From positions 1-26,389 of the IMG/VR virus record IMGVR_UViG_3300037840_000214: a DNA stretch of 26,389 nt; one strand, written 5' to 3'. The first letter of the stretch is position 1. Each line of letters starts with the position of its first letter. Under the pieces are notes generated by a model. That model did not search any database and had not been told where the DNA came from. It worked only from the letters and a program-made list of their open reading frames with translations. Made by a program: the position numbers and the translations under genes. Of the stretch, positions 22,562 to 26,389 are shown piece by piece. The DNA comes from a virus.

Positions 22562-22963
22562 ATGCCGAGAAGACAACCAAAATTGTTTCTAGAGGCTTTG
22601 GGCGTTCGAATTCGGGCTCGAAGAATATTTGTTGATCGCAAGCTTCCCTACGTTGCGGCGGGGGCGGAAATCTCTCGGGCTCAACTTTCGATGTACGAAT
22701 TGGGGCTTGGTCATCCGCCGGCTGCCACGCTTCACCGGATTGCGATGGTGCTCGGTACCACGAGTTCGGAACTGCTTGGCGAGCGTGACACGAGCGAGAT
22801 GGAAGAGCAGTTCGACACGATGGTTCGCATTTACACCGACCCGTACATTGGTGGAGTGATTCGCTACATGCAGGACATGCCGGCTGAGCAGCGGCGCAAG
22901 ATCCGATTGATTGCAGCCCAGATGGTGGGTGCCCAGGTTGAAACCGTCAAGGTGATGCAATGA
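22562..22963 (+). CDS. XRE-type repressor-like transcription regulator
   Basis: The 133-residue product has an N-terminal helix-turn-helix of the lambda repressor/XRE kind (about residues 10-66: LGVRIRARRIFVDRKLPYVA, ISRAQLSMYELG, AATLHRIAMVLGTTSSELLG). The C-terminal part (EMEEQFDTMVRIYTDPYIGG) is helical and lacks a LexA-like protease, so induction by RecA cleavage is unlikely. Position beside clustered dyads and opposite leftward early genes suggests the prophage repressor. The ATG at 22562 has only a weak ribosome site. The stop overlaps the next gene by four bases. Confidence 0.75.
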   Translation: MPRRQPKLFLEALGVRIRARRIFVDRKLPYVAAGAEISRAQLSMYELGLGHPPAATLHRIAMVLGTTSSELLGERDTSEMEEQFDTMVRIYTDPYIGGVIRYMQDMPAEQRRKIRLIAAQMVGAQVETVKVMQ

Positions 22964-23148
22964 ACGTCCGCGACATGCTGACCATGTACCGTGGAGCGGC
23001 CTCAGGAGCCACAGAAACGGTCGTGGAGGAGTTTTCAGCGCTTAGCCCGTCCGAACAGCGGGAGTTCCTGTTTCGCGCATTTCTGGACATCGCTACCCAC
23101 CCAACGAGGATCGAACATGTCACAAATGCAGCAACCAAACCGAGTTGA
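22960..23148 (+). CDS. Hypothetical repressor-operon protein, 62 aa
   Basis: Start overlaps the repressor stop (ATGA), which supports coupled expression. The product is helical and acidic (TVVEEFSALSPSEQREFLFR) with no membrane segment or known motif. It could modulate the repressor, as small downstream partners in immunity operons sometimes do; this is inference. It overlaps the next gene by 32 bases. Confidence 0.6.
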   Translation: MNVRDMLTMYRGAASGATETVVEEFSALSPSEQREFLFRAFLDIATHPTRIEHVTNAATKPS

Positions 23149-23386
23149 GGTTGGCACCGGAGGCAACGCGATCGGCGCCGGCTCACAGACGTCGCTTAAC
23201 GGCGCCCAGTTACAGGCTTTGCAGAAGCAATACCAGGATGCCTTGCAGGGCGTCATGAACGACGTTCGGTTGCGGGAGATTGCGCTCGAATATGCGGCCA
23301 AATTGGCACCCCTCGCCGGCGTTTCTCCACCCATGGAACTGGTGCGGTCGATCCACGCGTTTCTGACCGAGGCCAGCAAGAAATAG
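23117..23386 (+). CDS. Hypothetical repressor-operon protein, 89 aa
   Basis: From ATG 23117 (GAGGA seven bases upstream) the product starts MSQMQQPNRVEVGTGGNAIG, with a Gly/Asn/Gln-rich head, then a helical body (ALQKQYQDALQGVMNDVRLR; EYAAKLAPLAGVSPPMELVR). A longer frame to 22991 overlaps the previous gene and is not preferred. Convergent with the replication gene, which ends four bases away. Function unknown. Confidence 0.6.
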   Translation: MSQMQQPNRVEVGTGGNAIGAGSQTSLNGAQLQALQKQYQDALQGVMNDVRLREIALEYAAKLAPLAGVSPPMELVRSIHAFLTEASKK

Positions 23387-23390
23387 ACAA

Positions 23391-23939
23391 TCATCGTCTT
23401 GTTTTACCGGATAAAATTGATAATAGCTCTGGCGAAGCCTGCAAAGCCACTTTCTTCTTTTCCAACCGATCCTGTTCGTCGAATACCTCGCGCGCAGCCT
23501 CAGAAAAGGTAGTAGTTATACTATTCTTAATTGCTTGAGCCGGGCTTAACGTTTGCTCAACGTTTGCTTGGTATCTCGCTTGAGCATTGCTTAACGTTTG
23601 CTTGAGCGTTTTGGCCCTCGATATCACCGAGGCCGTGCCGCCTTTGTGGCCGGCGACTTGGCGCCGCAGCCTCATAACCTCCGATTTTTCTATCTCCTCA
23701 CTGGCTCGCTGGTTGGTGCCGTCCTCCTGAAAAAATGGATTAATGGTTGGAGCTATCTTGTTCCATTCCTTGAGGGATATCTTACAAATCGCCGCGCGTT
23801 TGGCGTCCTCTAGCGGGACTTTGCCGTTGGTCCAGCACTCGCATAGAAGCAAAAAGTAAGCTCCGTGTTCCAAAACATTGAGGTGCATGGTTTTTTTGAG
23901 ATAATCGCCCGGGTAGAACGCTATGAAGGCGCGGCTCAT
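23391..23939 (-). CDS. DUF1376/YdaU-like replication protein with embedded repeats
   Basis: The 182-residue product starts with a DUF1376 (YdaU-type) domain: FYPGDYLKKTMHLNVLEHGA followed by YFLLLCECWTNGKVPLEDAK and a conserved W (EWNKI). Such proteins lie in phage replication modules and are usually placed with helicase-loader or primosome-like genes. The C-terminal half is basic and Gln/Ala-rich (LKQTLSNAQARYQANVEQTL) and is encoded by an 11-bp-period DNA repeat (23533-23610). A start at ATG 23939 overlaps a short upstream open frame by ATGA. Role in origin recognition is inference by analogy with phage lambda, where the origin lies inside the O gene. Confidence 0.7.
   Translation of the reverse strand: MSRAFIAFYPGDYLKKTMHLNVLEHGAYFLLLCECWTNGKVPLEDAKRAAICKISLKEWNKIAPTINPFFQEDGTNQRASEEIEKSEVMRLRRQVAGHKGGTASVISRAKTLKQTLSNAQARYQANVEQTLSPAQAIKNSITTTFSEAAREVFDEQDRLEKKKVALQASPELLSILSGKTRR
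23533..23610. repeat. Iteron-like array, 11-bp period (candidate replication origin)
   Basis: Seven units starting GCTY(G/A/T) lie at 23533, 23544, 23555, 23566, 23578, 23589 and 23600, at intervals 11, 11, 11, 12, 11, 11. Typical units: GCTTAACGTTT (23544, 23589), GCTCAACGTTT (23555), GCTTGAGC at 23533, 23578 and 23600. The 14-mer GCTTAACGTTTGCT occurs twice, 45 bp apart. An 11-bp period is not a multiple of three, so the repeat is selected as DNA rather than protein, and places each unit on nearly the same face of the helix, as in plasmid and phage iterons. Confidence 0.7.
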
Positions 23940-24118
23940 CGGTCACTCGTTTCAGAGTTGTGACCCGCTAGGCGTGGTGGGCGGTTGACGGAACCAAACA
24001 GCCCTAGTATGGATTTGGCTGCAGGTCCGATGTCTCCTGCCCAGGAAACATACCTATCGGATCAGGCCCGGGGCTTTTGCGAGCTGCCGGGCCAATTCTT
24101 GTCAAAGTACGCGCTGCT

Positions 24119-24577
24119 TCACGCTGGTGTCAAGCGGCCACGTTTGCCGCGCGGCGCCGTCAACGCACGGTCAGCGTCCCATCCGCGTGAAAGCCGCCCA
24201 CGGACGCTGCTCTCATTCAACAAGCAGCCGGCCGCTCGCATCGCAGCCTTAAGCGCCAGCTTCTTACCCATGAAAATCAGGATCCGATTCTTCCTAGTAT
24301 TAGCGCATTGTTCGATGTTGGTTGACCAGCGCACGTTACCTGGTTCGTAATCCCCATCGTTATCAATGCGATCCAAGGAATGCTTCGCGGACGGTCTTAG
24401 ACCAACATCGCGCAGAAACTGAGGAAAATCGCCAACCCAAGATTCGCAAATTTTGATGCCCCGAGCAGCATAATTCTTGTGATCTCGGCGCCGAGTGTAT
24501 TTCGGATTACACCGCGCTTTCATGGACTTCCACGCCGTATACTCTGGCGTGCCTTTGCCACCGTGGCGCTTCCTCAT
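24119..24577 (-). CDS. HNH endonuclease, phage homing-type
   Basis: The 152-residue product has the pattern 'EYTAWKSMKARC ... YAARGIKICESW ... FLRDVGLRPSAKHSLDRIDN', with HNH residues in HSLDRIDNDGDYEPGNVRW (H66, D69, D72, N81) and a following NIEQCANTRKNR. The C-terminal part (KLALKAAMRAAGCLLNESSV; LSRGWDADRALTAP) resembles the NUMOD-like helix-turn-helix of phage HNH endonucleases that bind and cut specific sites. It is coupled to the DUF559 gene by ATGA with GAGG eight bases upstream. It lies between the nuclease and the replication protein genes, so it is a likely insertion. Start and motif are clear. Confidence 0.85.
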   Translation of the reverse strand: MRKRHGGKGTPEYTAWKSMKARCNPKYTRRRDHKNYAARGIKICESWVGDFPQFLRDVGLRPSAKHSLDRIDNDGDYEPGNVRWSTNIEQCANTRKNRILIFMGKKLALKAAMRAAGCLLNESSVRGRLSRGWDADRALTAPRGKRGRLTPA

Positions 24578-24960
24578 TTTCTAGCCTCTAGATAAACCCG
24601 TAGTGCCACTCCTTCAGGATTGCGGTAAATCTCGCTGCCGGTAAACCGGAAAAGCTTTATGCCGGCTCTCCTTATCTGCTGATCCCGAAGTCGATCCTTA
24701 GCGATCTGGTCCGGCCGCGTGTGAAACTCCGAACCGTCACACTCTATGAAAATCAACTGGTTGTCAGGACGTTCTAAACACCAGTCGATCCGGTAGCCGC
24801 GCCACTTGAACTGCGGCAGCAAAGCCCATGAATCCTCTATCAAATCCATCATGGCCATGCCGAATAGAATTTCTATCGGGCTCTCGGTGAATTCTGCCAT
24901 TCGCGCCGCGGTAATCACGCGGTCGGCAAAGTAGGCGCCGTCTTCGATAGTGTCAGACAC
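24574..24960 (-). CDS. DUF559-type nuclease (PD-(D/E)xK fold)
   Basis: The frame is open to 25125, but the probable start is GTG 24960. It overlaps the GcrA gene's stop (GTGTCTGA) and has GAGG six bases before it; the 128-residue product then has the normal DUF559 length. Residues: ESPIE (26-30), GYRIDW (55-60, D59), FIECDGSEFHTRPDQIAKDR (71-90, with E73 and D75), then RDQQIRRAGIKLFRF. This matches Vsr/DUF559 nucleases, whose D and ECDG residues bind metal. The substrate is unknown; in phages these could serve DNA repair, recombination or anti-host functions. Confidence 0.75.
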   Translation of the reverse strand: MSDTIEDGAYFADRVITAARMAEFTESPIEILFGMAMMDLIEDSWALLPQFKWRGYRIDWCLERPDNQLIFIECDGSEFHTRPDQIAKDRLRDQQIRRAGIKLFRFTGSEIYRNPEGVALRVYLEARK

Positions 24961-25459
24961 GGTTAGCCTCACGCTCTGATCGCGTGCCGCAGCCGATCGA
25001 TAGTTGCTCATGGGGACCGCAATAGGACCGTTCCGCTGGCTTGCCATGACCGCAAAATAGGTATGAAGGGGTGCCCTTTCCACTGTCGTAAGGCCACCGG
25101 CACGTCGCGTCGGTGAGTTCGTCACACCTAATCATCCTCGGCACGATCGCAGCACAGGCGGCCTCAATGATCTCTCGGGGTGGCCTCACTCTCGGCACCC
25201 GATAGGGCTTGGCGGTCACGACGGGGGGCGGCGCCGCAGACGCGCGGTAGCCGGCCGGATTTGGATTGTTGCGCACGGGCCGCCCCTCGGTTTTGACGTT
25301 CATTCGCGCTGCTTTACCTACGATCGCGTTACGGGAATAGCTGGTTCCGAACAATTTGTTGAGTTGGTCGGCAATCATCGCCGCCGAAACCCCAGGTGCC
25401 AGCATGGCAAGGAACGCTATCACATGCTCGGCAGGCCATCCCCTATTGGTGAGCTCCAT
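24953..25459 (-). CDS. gcrA-like: GcrA-family cell-cycle regulator (phage-encoded)
   Basis: The 168-residue product has an N-terminal HTH (WPAEHVIAFLAMLAPGVSAA, then MIADQLNKLFGTSYSRNAIV, GKAARM) and a C-terminal motif CRWPYDSGKGTPSYLFCGHG followed by SYCGPHEQ (C120, C136, C147, H150). That pair is diagnostic of GcrA, which in Alphaproteobacteria associates with sigma70 RNA polymerase and activates promoters marked by GANTC methylation. AGGAG seven bases before the ATG fits. The gene overlaps the nuclease gene. A phage copy could redirect host cell-cycle transcription or activate phage promoters; three GANTC sites lie at 11989-12118 upstream of the HNH-AP2 gene. Role is inference. Confidence 0.85.
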   Translation of the reverse strand: MELTNRGWPAEHVIAFLAMLAPGVSAAMIADQLNKLFGTSYSRNAIVGKAARMNVKTEGRPVRNNPNPAGYRASAAPPPVVTAKPYRVPRVRPPREIIEAACAAIVPRMIRCDELTDATCRWPYDSGKGTPSYLFCGHGKPAERSYCGPHEQLSIGCGTRSEREANRV

Positions 25460-25468
25460 GCCGCACTC

Positions 25469-25861
25469 CTATCGCAGGAACAACGGCACATCGAGCGGCG
25501 CCATGTATTCGGCTCCCGCGCCGCGCTGCCAGATCGAGATTTCCCGCTCCACCGCCGCCAGCCCGTTCCGGTCGATCTCGGCTTGGCGCGGGTTAGGAAC
25601 GATAATCGTAGGTATTTCCCACCGCCGTCCTTGGAATTCAGCCATAGCAAGCGGCGGTTCGGCAATTAGTTTGCGGGCGTGGTGGAAGATCTCATGCACG
25701 TCGCTGATATCGTCTGGGATGGTGCCGGTAAATGTGTCGGCCGCCGCGCCAGCAGGGGTTTGAGGCGCGGCGGCCTCCATGACCGTCGATACACGGGAGG
25801 GAGTTTCGACGGATTCGGGTGATTCGGTCAGGAACGGTGATGGCGGTAATTTGGTAATCAT
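25469..25861 (-). CDS. Hypothetical early protein, 130 aa
   Basis: ATG 25861 has GAGGGG about eight bases upstream; an ATG at 25879 would add six residues. The N-terminal 45 residues are disordered and Ser/Pro/Ala/Thr-rich; the body contains IPDDISDVHEIFHHARKLIA and GRRWEIPTIIVPNPRQAEID, resembling a short conserved domain I cannot name. It overlaps no gene; its stop (TAG) supplies part of the ribosome site of the GcrA gene. Function unknown. Confidence 0.7.
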   Translation of the reverse strand: MITKLPPSPFLTESPESVETPSRVSTVMEAAAPQTPAGAAADTFTGTIPDDISDVHEIFHHARKLIAEPPLAMAEFQGRRWEIPTIIVPNPRQAEIDRNGLAAVEREISIWQRGAGAEYMAPLDVPLFLR

Positions 25862-25872
25862 GTGGTGCCCCT

Positions 25873-26073
25873 CTACCATAATCTTTCAAGTTCCTTCAGC
25901 CTCATGAAATCGTAGACCTTATCGACCACGCCTAGCGTCGGCCGGCGCCCCTTGCGCAAATCGGTAACAAAATTCGGGTCTTTCAGCGCCTCAACGCCAA
26001 ATGCCGTGTCGGACATCTCCGAGGCTTTCAAGAAGGCCTCGACATCGGCCAAAAATCGCGCGGACTGCTTCAT
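25873..26073 (-). CDS. Small HTH regulator, 66 aa
   Basis: The product is MKQSARFLADVEAFLKASEM ... AFGVEALKDPNFVTDLRKGR followed by RPTLGVVDKVYDFM. This is a small helix-turn-helix family common in alphaproteobacterial phages ('FL..SGMS.TAFG..AL.DPNFV.DLR.GR'). It is transcribed from a promoter with TTGACG, a 17-base spacer and TACGGT; the -10 ends eight bases before ATG, so the mRNA is almost leaderless. The gene is divergent from the winged-helix-like gene and likely regulates the shared control region. Confidence 0.75.
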   Translation of the reverse strand: MKQSARFLADVEAFLKASEMSDTAFGVEALKDPNFVTDLRKGRRPTLGVVDKVYDFMRLKELERLW

Positions 26074-26084
26074 GCGTCGGAACC

Positions 26085-26110
26085 GTAAAGGATTGGTCCT
26101 ATCCCGTCAA
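26085..26110 (-). promoter_or_regulatory. Leftward promoter with spacer palindrome
   Basis: On the minus strand TTGACG (26105-26110) and TACGGT (26082-26087) are separated by 17 bases. The spacer contains GGATAGGACCAATCC (26090-26104), a near-perfect 15-bp dyad (GGAT-GG-CC-ATCC). CCTAT (26098) and ATAGG (26110) also form an inverted pair. Position inside the spacer is typical of a repressor operator. Confidence 0.55.
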
Positions 26111-26122
26111 TAGGAAAATGCC

Positions 26123-26168
26123 ATTGACAATGTAGGAACGTTCCTTTAGGGTTCCGGCTATTGTCAAT
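26123..26168 (+). promoter_or_regulatory. Rightward promoter with spacer palindrome
   Basis: TTGACA (26124-26129), 17-base spacer, TAGGGT (26147-26152). A perfect 12-bp palindrome AGGAACGTTCCT (26134-26145) lies in the spacer. ATTGACAAT (26123-26131) and ATTGTCAAT (26160-26168) are inverted copies flanking the promoter. This looks like a tightly controlled early promoter for the gene at 26181. Confidence 0.6.
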
Positions 26169-26180
26169 CGGGAGATCATC

Positions 26181-26389
26181 ATGACCACATCAGCACAGAA
26201 CCTTGTTTTTGGAAATTACGTCACTAGCGCAACCTTTTGCCTGAAGCTCGGCAAGACTGAGATTGCCGCGCTCGCCCAGCTTTCGCAAGTCAAGAGTATT
26301 CGCGATAGCACTGATTCGTCCTTCTGGAGTCTAGCATCAAAGGGCTTGATCGAAGCCGACGGCGACCGCATGCTTTCGCTTACGCCGGC
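26181..26389 (+). CDS. Winged-helix-like protein, N-terminal part (runs off the window)
   Basis: From ATG 26181 (GGGAGA six bases upstream) 69 residues are visible without a stop. The sequence VTSATFCLKLGKTEIAALAQ ... DSSFWSLASKGLIEADGDRM followed by LSLTP ends in a 'GLI...DGDR.LSLTPAG' type wing, common in winged-helix regulators. It is served by the promoter at 26123-26168. The C-terminus is missing, so the family cannot be fixed. Confidence 0.55.
   Translation, partial: MTTSAQNLVFGNYVTSATFCLKLGKTEIAALAQLSQVKSIRDSTDSSFWSLASKGLIEADGDRMLSLTP

Noticed and set aside
23387-23410. Terminator between the convergent genes
   Set aside because: AGAC/GTCT pairs with only four bases before TGTTTT; too weak to list.
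23940-24118. Short open frames between the HNH and replication genes
   Set aside because: A minus-strand frame ends in an ATGA overlap with the replication gene but has no usable start codon; a TTG-started 37-codon frame also exists. Neither is convincing, though they may be remnants of a gene cut by the HNH insertion.

Overview
The window reads as a temperate, podovirus-like bacteriophage or prophage of an alphaproteobacterium (GC-rich, probably Rhizobiales; I cannot place it more finely). The host group follows mainly from a GcrA-family regulator at 24953-25459, a family typical of Alphaproteobacteria. Virion genes are recognisable: a large terminase, portal, scaffold-like protein, major capsid protein, head-tail adaptor, nozzle-like protein and proline/glycine-rich proteins that look like internal virion or ejection proteins. 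I see no tape-measure, tail-tube or sheath gene, which fits a short tail. No integrase, small terminase, endolysin, tRNA or CRISPR array was recognised.

Layout. Most genes lie on the minus strand, so the biological order runs from high to low coordinates. At 25469-26389 an HTH gene (minus) and a winged-helix-like gene (plus) diverge from a 107-bp region with two promoters, each carrying a palindrome in its spacer. At 23391-25459 a minus operon encodes GcrA, a DUF559-type nuclease, an HNH endonuclease and a DUF1376/YdaU-like replication protein whose gene contains an 11-bp-period repeat array resembling origin iterons. At 22091-23386 there is an immunity-like region: a repressor and two small genes on plus, two small genes (one HTH) on minus, and GTCAA/TTGAC dyads. 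At 20281-21604 a chain of tiny, overlapping genes leads through a truncated serine recombinase to the terminase (17633-20317), whose ATPase P-loop is split by a 264-residue LAGLIDADG intein. A receptor-binding-like protein follows (16347-17621).

At 14922-16340 a plus-strand cassette of small proteins, three with membrane segments, interrupts the minus-strand late genes; it is a candidate lysis or membrane module. From 14885 to position 1 the virion operon runs through zinc-ribbon protein, portal, scaffold, capsid, decoration/fibre-like protein, adaptor, nozzle-like protein and ejection-like proteins. A plus-strand HNH-AP2 endonuclease is inserted behind the portal gene. Genes are mostly coupled by ATGA, TGATG or GTGA overlaps.

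Most notable: a short O-antigen-ligase/polymerase-like membrane protein embedded in the virion operon between the adaptor gene and small structural genes; a Gly-rich repeat module shared by three virion proteins; a gene at 2774-3124 that seems to start with ATT or to be read through an in-frame amber codon; three homing-type nucleases in 26 kb; and the iteron-like array inside the replication gene. All family assignments come from reading motifs by eye; no database search was possible.
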